Below are positions 1-61,079 of a stretch of 64,000 bases of DNA, piece by piece. Each line of letters starts with the position of its first letter. Position 1 is the stretch's first letter. Under the pieces are notes generated by a model. That model searched no databases, was not told where the DNA came from, and saw only the letters and a program-made list of their open reading frames with translations. Where the stretch lies: assembly GCA_965153355.1 (NCBI GenBank), contig OZ231127.1, positions 13,888,001-13,952,000 on the forward strand. Direction: 5' to 3'. The DNA is from Flaccisagitta enflata. Its lineage: Eukaryota; Chaetognatha; Sagittoidea; Aphragmophora. The position numbers and the translations under genes are program-made.

Positions 1-207
1 TCCTGTTTTGAATCCCGATGGATACGAATACACATTTACCGGTGACCGGATGTGGCGTAAAACGCGTAAGCCGTATCCCGGCAACCGATGCCCCGGCGCT
101 GATCCTAACCGGAACTGGGACTCCGCCTTTGGAACCACCGGAGTCTCCAGGAATCCTTGCTCAGATACTTATCCCGGCCCTCACGCCTTCTCAGGTGACA
201 GGTCGCG

Positions 208-271
<64 letters not shown>

Positions 272-3200
272 GTTGTTGTTGTTGTTGTTGTTGTTTTTGT
301 TGATGTTGTTTTCGTCGTCGTCTCTGTCGTCAATCTCGTCATCAACGTCTTCAATGCTTCAAATTTATCTCCTTTTCCCCCGTTAGAGAGCAACACCCGT
401 TCCACGTCTCAGACTATCATGTCCCTTCGATCCGAGTTGAAGGGATTTGTGTCTTTCCATTCCTTCTCCCAAATTTGGATGATGCCATGGGGCTACACGC
501 GCAGAGTAACAGATGACTATCAAGAATTGCTCACCGTTGCTAAGGAAGCCGCCAGAAGAGTCATGCAGACGCACAACACTTACTGGAGAGTCGGGCCGCC
601 CAGTCATGTTCTCTATGAAGCTTCAGGTAATATAACAACACTTACTGGAGAGTCGGACCGCCTAGTCATGTTCTCTACGAGGCGTCAGGTAGTCAGACAA
701 CACTTGCTGTCCAGAATTGAGGGTAGCTTGACAACACTTATTGGAGAGTCGGCTGACACTTACTGTCCAGAACTAAGGGTAGCTTAACCGCACTTACTGA
801 AAAGTTGACCCATCCAGTTAAATTCTCTAGGTAGCTTCAGGTAGCTTGACAAACTTATTGGATAGTAAGACCGCCCAGTCATATTCACTAGGAGGCTTCA
901 GGTAGCTTGACAACACTTACTGGAGAGTTGGACAACCAAGCCATATTCTCTATGAGGTTTCAGGTGGCTTGACAACACTTACCATCCATTATAGAGGGTA
1001 GCTGGAGAGTAGCTGTAGAGTCGGACCGCCCTGTCATATTCTCTACAAAGCGTTACGTAGCCAGACAACACTAACCATCCAGAATCGGGGGTAGTTTGAC
1101 AATACTTTATTTTAGAGTTGGACCACCCAGTCATATACTCATTGAGGCTTCAGGTAGCTAAACAACACTTGCCGGGAAATCAGATCCATCTAGCCCTCCT
1201 AAAGTAGAATTTTTGCAAGCCAAGAGTCGGAAAGGGTTTCTTTAAAGACGCAGCAGCCAAGGTGAAGTTTTCCACCACCATTTTAACATGGGTTCGTCTA
1301 CAGCCAAATCAGGGAAATGACTGCCGAGAAATTCGGTGAGCCGAATGCCCCCTTACTGCACTATGGGTGGTTTAGACTTTAGGTATACGAGAGGAGTACC
1401 TAAACTCGGTAACGACAAACAAAAGCCTTGACTCCCTTCAACAGGTGGATCTTTCGATTGGGTGAAAGCGTCGACCGGCATCAAATATTGTTACACTTTG
1501 GAATGTCGTCCTGATTCTCCTCGGCCGGGATTCCTCCTTCCGGCGTCCGGCATCATTCCGTCCGGAGAAGAAACGTGGGCAGGCGTCAAATACATAGCTA
1601 AATTCCTCATCGACAAATACGGTTGGTTTTCATACACTACCAGCCAAAACACGGAATGAGTTGAGGTAGAATGATCGTCTCTCACTTTGATAGTTTTTGA
1701 GTCATTGAAGTGTGTACAATATAAATCCAAAGGAAACTAAATCACTTTTGGAGCGGTTTTTGAATTATATGCAAAAATGGTGTAAATTTAGTACATTCTT
1801 CATCATAACTCTTTGTGGTGATGTTTTCTGGTATTTTTGACTGCAGATTCGGATTCAGCGAGTGCTTTGCGGTTCGTTTGATATGTCACACTATATAGTT
1901 TTGAAAAAGAAATAAAAAGTTAATTTTTTCATCATATTGCTATAAAATACATTTATTTTTAATGATTTTTTCAAAAAATAAGTTTTTACTTCTTTTTCAA
2001 AAGTATATAGTGTGACATATCAAACGAACCGCAAGCCACCCACTGAGTCCAAATCTGCGGTCAAAAATACTAAAATAAATCATCACAAAGAGTTATGATG
2101 AAAAATGTACTAAATTTGTACTATTTTTGTATATATTTCAAAAAGCGCCCCAAAAATGATTTAGTTCTTTTCAGATTTGTATTATACACACCACAAGGAC
2201 TGAAAATCTATCAGAGTTGTAGACGATCATTTCAAGTTAACTCATTCCGTGTTCTGGCGGACAGTGCATACAAAGAAGAAAACACTGACTGCTGAGTTAT
2301 TGATAGACATTACAAGCCAAAGCCGAGCTCTCTCTTGACGAATGTGTATTGATGACCAAAATTAAAAAAAAAGAAACAACTAAAACAAAAACAACACAAT
2401 ATCATGTCGCTAGACTAAAACAATGCAACCTCCATCACCACTACAAATGCCCAAGGATACAAAATTAACAGATATTTATCTTATCCTCCTTGATCAGGTA
2501 AAAGCAGCGGCGGAGGTGGCGGCGGCACCGGGGGCGGCGGCACTGGAGGCGGCGGTACCGGAGGCGGTGGGTCTGGAGGCGGCGGCACTGGAGGCGGCGG
2601 TACCGGAGGCGGCGGCACCGGGGGCGGAGGCTCCGGAGGCGGTGGAACTGGAGGCGGTGGAACTGGAGGCGGCGGTACCGGGGGCGGTGGTTCTGGATCT
2701 GGCGCCGGAATGAAAGCCTGCACCTCTGCCGGCAAATTGGTGGCACATGAATCTGATTGCTCCAAATATTACATGTAAGCTGATACCTTCATTAGTCATT
2801 ACTCCCATCATTTGACCAACATCATTACTCCCATTGATTACCATTATTTGTTTGTGTATTCTATCATTTCCACATGTACACATTGTACAAGCGAGTCCTT
2901 TAGAACGTCACTTTACTGAATATTCTATTTTTGACAATCCTTACAGGCGTGTTTGTTAGAACGATATCTGCCTGTTTAAGCGGGCATGCCGGCATGGCAT
3001 TTACCATTTGTTGCCATTTGTTATGTCTCCAGTTGTAACGGCATTTGCCATTTGTGGTCATGCGCCATAAATGCCTTTGGTTTTGTTTTCAATCGTACGC
3101 GTACGGTCATTTGTTATTTGATGTCATTTGCCATGAATGTCATTTGTTTTTCCCTCAGTTGTACGGTCATATGCCGTTTTTTGGGCAGCGGCCCAGAAGG

Positions 3201-4031
3201 GCCAGATGACCTATGATTCCACATTTTCTCCAGTTTCTGATTTACATTCCCCCTGCAGACCTTTAAACAGGCCTCCAGACCCCAATCAAGCCCCTCAGAC
3301 CCAAAATCAGGCCTCTTAGATCATATATCAGGCCTCTCTGACTTTAATTTAGGCCCCTCAGACCTCAAACCAGGCTTTTCAGACTCCAATTCAGGTCTTT
3401 TAGACCGCAACTCAGGCCTTTCAAACCCTGATTCAGGCCTCTCCGACCCTAAATCAGACCTCTCAAGCCTCAAATAAAGCCTATCAGACGCCAAATCAGG
3501 CTTCTCAGACTATACTCAGATCTCGCAGACTCTGATTGAGGTCTCCCAGACCCAATTCAGGCCTCCCGGACTAAGTTGGGATCGCTGACCTAAAACAGGT
3601 GTTTTAGACTCCAAATTTGTCCTCTCCGACCCCAACTCATAAAAATCGTCCTATGGGTCATCTGCCACTTCGGGGCCGCTGCCCCTTTCACCAGGGGCAT
3701 TGCCATTGGGTACCGCTGACCATGTAAGACTTTTGGGACTATTGTCATATGTATGTCATGAATGTCATATGTTTTGTCTTCAATTGCACATTGAATTGAG
3801 CATTTGCCATTTTTCAATAGCCATGAATACCATTTGTTTTGTCTTCAGTTTTACGGGCATTCGCCATTTCTTGTCATTAATCATCTGCTATAAATGCTAT
3901 ATATATGCTATAAATGTTTTGTCTTCAGTTGTACTGGCGGTGGTCGCGGGATTGCCGGTCAATGCGCAGGAGGGCTCAAGTTTAACAAGAAGACGGGAAA
4001 CTGCGACTGGGCTGCGAATGTTCAATGCTAG
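1..4031 (+). CDS. Zinc carboxypeptidase (M14) with C-terminal chitin-binding domain, 5' partial
   Basis: Five exons join in frame: <1-194, 387-626, 1445-1621, 2498-2774 and 3929-4031 (TAG). The product is a secreted metallocarboxypeptidase of the M14A type. Exon 1 has LNPDGYEY and DPNRNWD (the Asn-Arg pair that binds the substrate carboxylate). Exon 2 has FHSFSQ (third zinc ligand) and ends in LYEASG (the mobile active-site Tyr). Exon 3 has GIKYCYTLECR (catalytic Glu) and GFLLPASGIIP. The first two zinc ligands (HxxE) lie upstream of the window. Exon 4 encodes a linker of twelve Gly4Thr or Gly4Ser pentamers. Exons 4-5 form a CBM14/peritrophin-A domain (CTSAGKL, DCSKYYICTGGG, CDWAANVQC) that ends the protein. 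The join is inferred to tether the enzyme to chitin. The exon 3 donor (GTTGGT) is weak and abuts a fold-back element. AATAAA at 4301-4306 may be its poly(A) signal. Confidence 0.9.
206..298 (+). repeat. (TTG)n microsatellite in carboxypeptidase intron 1
   Basis: Nearly pure TTG repeat within the 192-bp intron between exons 1 and 2. The long cysteine and valine runs it can encode are artefacts. Confidence 0.95.
565..1180 (+). repeat. Tandem array copied from the exon 2/intron donor junction of the carboxypeptidase
   Basis: The last ~50 bases of exon 2, its donor (TTCAG|GTAATA) and the first intron bases recur about eight times as diverging ~60-bp units. The first copy has its donor-equivalent at 688, 62 bp after the true donor at 626. 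Later copies keep recognisable CTTCAG|GTAGCTTGACAACACTT cores. See findings. Confidence 0.8.
1634..2266. mobile_element. Fold-back (inverted repeat) element, family A copy 1
   Basis: Two arms of about 290 bp (about 1634-1935 and 1975-2266) are imperfect reverse complements. The inner parts contain GATATGTCACACTATATA and its complement. A second copy with similar arms lies at 20873-21433. No protein is encoded, so it is probably a non-autonomous element. It begins 12 bp after carboxypeptidase exon 3. Confidence 0.75.
2985..3180 (+). repeat. Degenerate CATTTGCCATTTGTT tandem repeats
   Basis: Short repeats built on CATTTGCCATTTG and GTCATTTGT fill this part of carboxypeptidase intron 4 and recur at 3720-3910. 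No coding potential is seen. Confidence 0.6.
3180..3692. mobile_element. Inverted-repeat-bounded element with internal 25-bp tandem repeats
   Basis: About 36-bp imperfect inverted ends (3180-3215 and 3655-3692, core GGGCAGCGGCCC) enclose about 15 degenerate units of the type CAGGCCTCTCAGACCCCAAAT. Related sequence (GGGTACCGCTGACCA, then CTTTTGCGACTATT) recurs at 9170-9290. Confidence 0.5.
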
Positions 4032-4402
4032 AGAGACGAGGAAACTGTGAATTCCGTCTCCGTGTGTCTGTCTGTCAGTCTATCTGTCAATCTGTCTTTG
4101 CAGTGGATGGAAAGGCGTTATAAAAAACCGTTTTCAGTGTAATGTCCATTTATTATTCAATTGTTTGCTACACGCGAGAAAACAAATACAAAGCACGTAA
4201 TACAAAAGTGATATTGTACATATAATATAGGTAATTGTTTAAGAGATACAAACTTGCCGATTCTTTTTTCGATCAAATTTTTAGTGCAATTTGGTCAGTC
4301 AATAAAACGTTTAAAGGGCAGATTGCACAAAAATTTCTCCTTTTGTTTTAGGCTAGTTGAGAGGGAAAGACCTAATTTTAGTCTAAGACTACAGTGATTT
4401 TT
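4032..4402. other. Convergent 3' ends of carboxypeptidase and tektin genes
   Basis: Only 371 bp separate the carboxypeptidase stop and the tektin stop. A plus-strand AATAAA (4301-4306) lies to the right of a minus-strand AATAAA (TTTATT at 4149-4154). If both are used, the two 3' UTRs overlap antisense. Confidence 0.5.
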
Positions 4403-34377
<29,975 letters not shown>

Positions 34378-34405
34378 GACGGAAATCACAAGTCTGGAAT
34401 TAGGA

Positions 34406-34926
34406 GATTAAAAAAAAAAAAGATAAAGAACATGATCAGGTTTTGCTGGAAACAGTCCTTAGCGAAGTATGAAGGAGTAACGTGTGAACAAGATGTAAAG
34501 AAAATCACCGTTTGAATTTCAAATTTACACCAGTTGACAATGCAAGTTGAGCAGATGTTTGTTGATTTTCATTTAGCGAGAGCTCAAGATTAATGATAGC
34601 GACAATTTGAGTGCTTTAGATTTTGAAAAAAAGATTTTTCTTGCATTCCCATTTATGAGGCGTATGTCCGTCCATCCGTCCGTCTTTCTCTCTGTCCGTC
34701 AGTCTGTTTCTCAGTTATGATGAGAAAATGATTCATGGAGTCATTTATAGTCGTGATTAAACGAATCTCACAGCTACTGCTCCATTGCTCTATTTTCCTC
34801 CTTGTTCATTCTTTTGAGTAAATTTTAAATGAGATTCTTGAACAAAGCTCGGTGAAAATCAACACACGCTAGAATGAGGATATGTATTTGGTTAGGTATT
34901 TCCCTTCCAAAATCCTAGGTTTTTAG

Positions 34927-35008
<82 letters not shown>

Positions 35009-35750
35009 CTCATATCTTACAGAGCTCTGAGATGTTGTCATGACGGGAGACAGGTTGCCATGGACAAGTTTGGCTAAAAAACAAGAGACTAACGAATGAG
35101 GGATGTCAGAAAGTGACGGTGCTGCCAGGTCTTTCATGTGGGGTATTGTTCAAGTTCCCCTGTATTCAGAAATAAACAAAATGACAACTGCCAATTTTAG
35201 TCGCTTTCTTTGCGGCTCTACATCCATGAGGGCGTGTGCCTAAGAGGGTCCGTAACGCGAAAATTTGAATGACAAGAAATCGGCTGAAAAGGTGACTTTT
35301 GTGCATTACGACTCTTGCCTTACCACATTCCAGCCCCCGCCCACCCAGTTACTGCTCCTGCCCGCCCGCAATACTACCCCGGACCACCCGCAAGCGACTG
35401 CCTGTTGGCCGTGTATCTGACCTTTTTTGTGCTGTTGTGGCCTGTTACTTTTTTTATTTTTTTTGCCTATGTAATTGTGGATATCAGCCTCTGTCTGCGT
35501 TTTTTTTTTTTTTTTGACGGAGACAATTACCATGTATATGTCTTAGTTCAATTATGAAGGTAAGGCTTTTTACCTTTTTTGCCTTTTTTTTTAGCCGATG
35601 AATTGTCTTGGTTTTCTCGTCCTTTGATGGAGAGAATTATTAGTCTTTGATCATTTACTTCACAGACCGATTTTCGAACCTTATGAAGTCTCAAAAAAGA
35701 AACATGTTTGACACACAGACAGTTGACAGGCGCTGTTTCGAGGCTTTACT
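34406..35750. other. Upstream of tektin exon 1, no gene recognised
   Basis: Holds a pyrimidine tract before the tektin ATG exon, a (CT)n microsatellite (34929-35004) and T-rich stretches. A tektin promoter or 5' UTR exon may lie here but cannot be placed. Confidence 0.4.
34929..35004 (+). repeat. (CT)n microsatellite
   Basis: About 38 CT units. Confidence 0.95.
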
Positions 35751-36358
35751 ATCTAGCTCATAAATATACGGACACCTACCCATATTCATAGCAGCTAAAC
35801 TTCAATATCCAGTAGAAAAATGAAAGTAGATCAACAAACTATGATAAAAAATCTTCCATTCAAGACCAAGCAAAGCTCAGTCGCTCAATCCGTTTTGAAA
35901 TGAGAGCGTTTTTAAGAAAAACTGTCATTTAACCAAAATCGAATTCAAAGGTTTTCAGTTGAAATCATTAAATGACAACCTACATAGAAAGAGCTCCTAA
36001 ATCCAAATAGATTGGCAAAAATCGTTCTGCTTGACCTCATTAGATCACATTTTTACCAAATATTTTGAATATTGAAAAAATTAGAGGATGTAGTTAAACA
36101 CATTGCTCTAAGAATTATCTAATATCAACAGAAAACAAAAGAAAAATCAATGACTTTTTGTTGCTTACTGAAAAATAAAGGATACACAGATTTTAGTTGA
36201 AAAATCATAGACCAATCCAATAGAAACTCGTTTCAGAAGTTCTTGATAGATCAAAATACCATATGATTACTAAAAATGAATTTATTGGGATATATATTTC
36301 ATTCAGTGAGCCAAAATGCAAATCCTGATCCAGCTGTCCGTATATTTATGAGCTAGAT
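35751..36358. mobile_element. 608-bp element with perfect 24-bp terminal inverted repeats
   Basis: Begins ATCTAGCTCATAAATATACG plus GACA and ends with the exact inverse (36335-36358). Interior AT-rich, no transposase. Family not assigned. Confidence 0.8.
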
Positions 36359-36404
36359 GGTAGTTGCGATCGAGTGTTGTTGCTGTTGTTTTTTAAATTT
36401 TTTT

Positions 36405-36595
36405 ATTGCGCTAGCTAACTTTACAGAATTGGCGATAAAAACTGAAGCCTGCATATTGTTGCTATCATTTTCATAGGTATTTAATACATTAGCTAACTTC
36501 AAAGAATTGGCGATAAAAACTGAAGCCTGCATATTGTTTATTTTCAGACGTCTTTATTGCATAAGCTAACTTCAAATAATTGGAGATAAAAGACT
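36405..36595 (+). repeat. Three tandem ~70-bp repeats
   Basis: Units share TAGCTAACTT then AATTGGCGATAAAAACTGAA plus GCCTGCATATTG; the third is truncated. Confidence 0.7.
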
Positions 36596-36599
36596 AACT

Positions 36600-38820
36600 A
36601 ATAAGCGGAGCTTGCTTTTCATTAAAAAAAAAGATGCGTTTTTTTTTCAGATAGCTTACACGGGAAGCTCAAATTGTTTTTTTTATTATCATACAATGAA
36701 AACTCAAGCGTATGTATAAGAATGGGTACAACAAACACAACTGTCGGTCATTGCATACGCGAAATGAATAAGTTCAAGTGCCATTATTGCAGAGTAGCAC
36801 TGTGTTCGTTAATACATCGTGGTAAGAAACGGGGGGCGCAAGGGGAGGGGCGAGGGGGACCATGAGGGATTCCAAAGGGGGAGGCGGGATGTGGGGGGGG
36901 GAAAGGCTTATGAAGGGGGTTTCAATGGGAGGGTATGAAGTCAATGTCATCTGATTTACCATGAAATCCTAGTGAGAGCTTGATTGGATTTTGTCAAACG
37001 CAGAAATAAAGATAGAAAAGAGACCTCTTTATTGGGGGGTTGCCAATCAAGCCCTCGTGCAAACGTCGTGAAGAAATGATTTCTTTTTTCTTTTTAAATT
37101 TCATGCATCTCAATGTGCATCATAACGGTATAAGAACGGTAAAAGAACATTCAATTCATAATCATAAGTATATTTTTGGATTTCTTCAAGGCAAGGTTCC
37201 CCAACGAAACATTTTAGCGTTTCCTGAGTAAAGAAAAATGGACATATCGTAAATGTTTTTTTTCTCTGAGCCATTGTTTTGTTATTTCTTTGAGACCCAT
37301 TACTTAGAGATTTAATAAGGTTTTTTTTTCAAAAAGATAACTAATTAATTATCATGGTTTCATTTATAAAATGAACCTTGCCTGTATTGAAAATTTAACG
37401 ATAATGCCTCTGAATCGGGAGTTGGAGGACCGCTGTAAAGCGGATCTGGCAATAGCCAGCAGATTGAAAAAAAGACACCACATGGGATGCATTTATAAAA
37501 AAACGAAAAAAAAAAACCAAAAAAAGAAAAAAAAAAAAAAAAAAAAAAAAACAAACAAACAAAAAAACAATGGAATAGAAAAAAGAACTTATGGCAGAGA
37601 TGAGGCACTCAACAAGAAAAATATTAAACAAAACGCATTTGAACAAAAAGACGAGATTGATATAAAATAAGAAAAGAATCTCGAGTAATTGGCGGCGGTG
37701 GCGTTTGGAAGCACGATTGACTTGTTGTTTTGTCTGTTGTTTTCTTGTTTCTAGTACATTGAAAAACAACTAACACGCAAATAAAATAAAAAGACTAGAA
37801 AACTAATTTCCTGATAGAATCAAATATATACTTTTGTATTTTAGATTGCTGGGGTCGATATCGTTTAATAAATCATTTATTGCACGGGGCTTTTACCACC
37901 TGATTAAAGTGTTTATCAAAACATCGGAAAAGTAACCAAGGATTGATTTTTTTCTTCGAACACTAACAATAATCTAAAGGATAATGACTAGTTAAAATAT
38001 TTTCCTAAATAGGAGAGGAGGGCAAGGGATGAAATCGACTGAAATCGTCCAGATAATTGTTTCAACGCAAAAGAAGAATGATTTTTTTTGGCAAGAGCTT
38101 TGTAAAAACGTAAGTAAAATAATACCTCTACGTAAATAATAAGAAAATAGAGATTGTTCGTCAAATCATCGATAAAAATAATACTTTTTTTGTCGATGCA
38201 TAAACATTGAGAAATTGAAGATGATGTTTGGGAGTTGGCAGGAGCATAACACATCTCGTTATTTATTTACACACTTATTTCATCCCCTCTATAAATTGAC
38301 ATTATAGAATTATCAAATTTGAAACAAAAAGAACTTCTTTTTGATCTTTTAACAGCTTCAAGAAAAATAGAAATCATTACACCTTTAAAAATGGTTCCCA
38401 AATGAGCGATTCCGTGAAAGGAATATTGAGTATGTTATACAACCCTGGTTTTGCAAAAAGAAAAAAAAACGTCGTTTGCGCTATCTTTAGCGCAAACCAT
38501 ACACAGTAAGTGTTCTCCGGTACATAAATAATATCGAGCAAACATTTTTTTTTTCGAAAAGGAAAAAAAAAATTTAGAGAACAATGAGAAGAATAATCAT
38601 CAAACAGTGCGAGAAAAAAAAACGTTAATTATAGGTTCGCGCGGCAAAGTATTTTGACGTAAAATGGCAAATTCCAAATGGCAATAATTATAGAATCAAT
38701 AATCAAAAAATGGACATAAATAAGCCAAAAAGGGGAAGACTTTTTTTAGAGGTCTTTCTGTACATAAATTGAACAACAACTGAACATTTTCCCCTGTCTT
38801 ACACCTTTTTTCTTTGGGAG
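36600..38820. other. AT-rich intergenic sequence, nothing recognised
   Basis: Contains poly(A) and poly(T) runs (notably 37498-37567) and a G-rich patch (36830-36905). Part may be COE 3' UTR. No conserved coding segment found on either strand. Confidence 0.5.
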
Positions 38821-38828
38821 AGTGGGTG

Positions 38829-38958
<130 letters not shown>

Positions 38959-39497
38959 GCAATGTTTCTCTGAATGAGAAAAGAGCGAGATCAAGATAAC
39001 CATACGATTTAAAAAACAATGAATTTATGTAATGTTCAAAAGTACAATTTTCATAAATCACAAAGTCAACAATTTCCCAATTCTTGTTTTCAGGAGAAAA
39101 TGACAATGATAATGATGACAATGATGACTGAGCGAAGAATGGAAGGTGCGAGAAATATGACAACGCTGATAAAAAAGGGTTCAGCATGTGAAATGATTGA
39201 AAATAAAAAGAATATTCTTAATCAAAAAGAAAGAGGGCAGTGGGGGGAAAAGACAGAAGAGAGAGAAAGAAACAACCAGGAAGTACTGCAGTCAATGGAT
39301 TTTTTTTTCAAGTGTTTTTTTTTTTCAACCACTTGTGACAGCACACGCTGAAAAGAAAAAACATATAAAAAAGAAAAAGAATAATAATAATAAAATAAGA
39401 TTTAAAAATAACAGAAGAAATGGAAGGAGAAGGTGAGGATGCGAATTGGAGTAAACAAATGAACAATTTTAACGGCAAAGTCGGCGCGGAGGCGAGA

Positions 39498-39499
<2 letters not shown>

Positions 39500-39552
<53 letters not shown>
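39500..39552 (+). repeat. (GA)n microsatellite
   Basis: Pure GA run 36 bp beyond the COE stop codon; probably in the 3' UTR. Confidence 0.95.
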
Positions 39553-39555
<3 letters not shown>

Positions 39556-39587
39556 AAACATAGAAAGAGGGGGAGGAGTTTTTTTGA

Positions 39588-58659
<19,072 letters not shown>

Positions 58660-58675
<16 letters not shown>

Positions 58676-59180
58676 CTGGATGAAGAAGGAGAAACAAAAA
58701 ATAAAATATCATAAGAATCAAATAAAGTTGATCGTTGTGGACAGCACCACCTGGATGAAGAAGGAGAAACAAAAAACAAAAGAATATAAGAGTCAAATAA
58801 AGTTGATTGTTGTGGACAGCACCACCTGGATGAAGAGGGAGAAACAAGAAACAAAAGAACATAAGAGTCAAATAAAGTTGATCGTTGTGGACAGCACCAC
58901 CTGGATGAAGAAGGAGAAACAAAAAACAAAAGAACATAAGAGTCAAATAAAGTTGATTGTTGTGGACAGCACCACCTGGATGAAGAGGGAGAAACAAGAA
59001 ACAAAAGAACATAAGAGTCAAATAAAGTTGATTGTTGTGGACAGCACCACCTGAATGAAGAAGGAGAAACAAGAAACAAAAGAACATAAGAGTCAAATAA
59101 AGTTGATTGTTGTGGACAGCACCACCTGAATGAAGAAGGAGAAACAAAAAACAAGAGAGCAAGAGGATGAGTCAAATGAA
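58660..59180 (-). repeat. 75-bp array of COE intron end plus acceptor plus exon start
   Basis: The acceptor and first ~25 bases of the COE exon at 58675 are repeated at exact 75-bp steps, with acceptor-equivalents at 58750, 58825, 58900, 58975, 59050 and 59125. Each copy keeps TTCATCCAG or TTCATTCAG followed by GTGGTGCTGTCCACAA. The copies carry an in-frame TGA shortly after. Confidence 0.92.
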
Positions 59181-59480
59181 GTTGATTCGTGTAGGATGTA
59201 ACCAAAAAGGGTGTTCTTAGCAAAGATAGGGTTTATGAATCAGAGTCTGAAAAAGTGAATGAAGGAATGAATTGATGACAGAATGTCTGGGTAGTGAATG
59301 AACTAACAAATTATGAAAGAAGAAAAGACGTCAATAAACTTCTCTCTCTCTCTCTCCAATAACATCATCTTGCAGCCTGAATCTGATGTCAATGCTGAGC
59401 TGTAAGACCAAAACAAAAAATAATGAGAGTTGAGAAAATTGGTTCGCATTTTGTTGATTTCGTTCTGACCTACTCACCAT

Positions 59481-59783
<303 letters not shown>

Positions 59784-60003
59784 CTACTCGCCCCCGCCCG
59801 ACAGCATCTCTATATAAACGCCATTTCTTTGTACGCGTATTTGTTGTGGCTCAGGGCTTTTGTTTTTCCCGTGGATGTCATTTTGTTTATTAGATTAGCC
59901 CACGTGGTGCTCGGCTTTTCACCGCCAGGGTTCGCATTGCATTCCATTGCCATACCGCCCGATGCGCGATGGCCGCTTTTATTTTAATGCGATCGTTTTG
60001 TAG

Positions 60004-60085
60004 GTTACAAAGAAACGGAAATTGTGCCAACGGATTGTAAAGGAAATGGTAGTTGTGAAATGATACATTCGACTGTATTTCTCAA
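60004..60085 (+). CDS. Possible plus-strand exon, unknown
   Basis: TTTTGTAG acceptor and CTCAA|GTAAGA donor bound an open 82-bp segment with CKGNGSCEM. Unrecognised; may be chance. Confidence 0.2.
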
Positions 60086-60387
60086 GTAAGAACACATTGA
60101 ATCTTTTTATGTTCCTCTCATTAGAATTCAGTTCACTTCATCTATTCTCTTTATTTGTGGTCGCGACGTGCTGACAAGATATAAACAGAAGTTGCGATAG
60201 TTTTTAGTCATTTCTTCAAACGCTATCGTCTAATGAAGACAATGTCAACGGGGTAAAAAACTTTATCTCCCATCATAGTTCTCAATGTAGAGATGAATAT
60301 CAATTTATAATTCATCGTCATAGTTATGAAATATAAATCCGACGTTGGAACACACTGGAGAGGAATTAAAATGGAAGTAAGGGAGAG

Positions 60388-60426
<39 letters not shown>
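60388..60426 (+). repeat. (GA)n microsatellite
   Basis: Short GA run. Confidence 0.9.
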
Positions 60427-60433
<7 letters not shown>

Positions 60434-60455
60434 CGAAGTGATATAGAACAGAAAC

Positions 60456-60613
60456 AAGGCCGGATACACGGCACTACAGTCGCGGACGGTTGGGCAGGGG
60501 CAGTAATGCGAAAACCGCTCGGAATTCAAAAATGTGACGGACCTACCAATCTACCAATCTACCGACCTACCGACCGACACGGAAAGGTGTAGAGTCGCGT
60601 GTCCGCGACTAAC
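60456..60613 (+). mobile_element. Dispersed hairpin-ended element, copy 10
   Basis: Complete: AACAAGGCCGGATACACGGC, AGTCGCGGACGGTTGGGCAG, a CTACCAATCTACCGACC run, end AGTCGCGTGTCCGCGACT. The best reference copy together with 10051-10203. Confidence 0.8.
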
Positions 60614-60757
60614 AAGGCCGGATACACGGCTACCCCTGAGCATTCGGGCAGTAGGCTCCAAAAGCTCAAAATCGCCGAAAAAGTAAAGAGGGACCAACCA
60701 ACCGACCGACGGACCGACATAGCGGGGTGTAGAGTCGCGTAGCACGCGACTAAAAAA
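60614..60757 (+). mobile_element. Dispersed hairpin-ended element, copy 11, head-to-tail with copy 10
   Basis: Starts AACAAGGCCGGATACACGGC, has ACCAACCAACCGACCGACGG and ends AGTCGCGTAGCACGCGACT plus AAAAAAG. It lacks the 5' AGTCGCG motif. Confidence 0.75.
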
Positions 60758-60945
60758 GAATGAATATGAGAAATGAAAAGAGAAAAAAAAGGAAGAAAGT
60801 GAAAATGAAAAGAGAAAGAGAGAAAGAACGAGAACGAGTTGAAACGTTGAAGTGAAGAAAGAGAATGAAAGAAGGAAAGAAAGAAAAAGAAAGACAAGAG
60901 ACAGAAATTCACAATATGATGAAGCAGGAAGTAAGAGGTAGGAGA

Positions 60946-61003
60946 TGGAGGAGGAGGAGGAGGAGGAGGAGGAGGAGGAGGAGGAGGAGGAGGAGGAGGA
61001 GGA
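60946..61003 (+). repeat. (GGA)n microsatellite
   Basis: About 19 GGA units. Confidence 0.95.
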
Positions 61004-61079
61004 AGAAAAGGAGGAGGCGGTGGAAGCGTCAAACGAAACGTCAGACTTTTGATACGTGGAATGATGAATGACGACGCAT

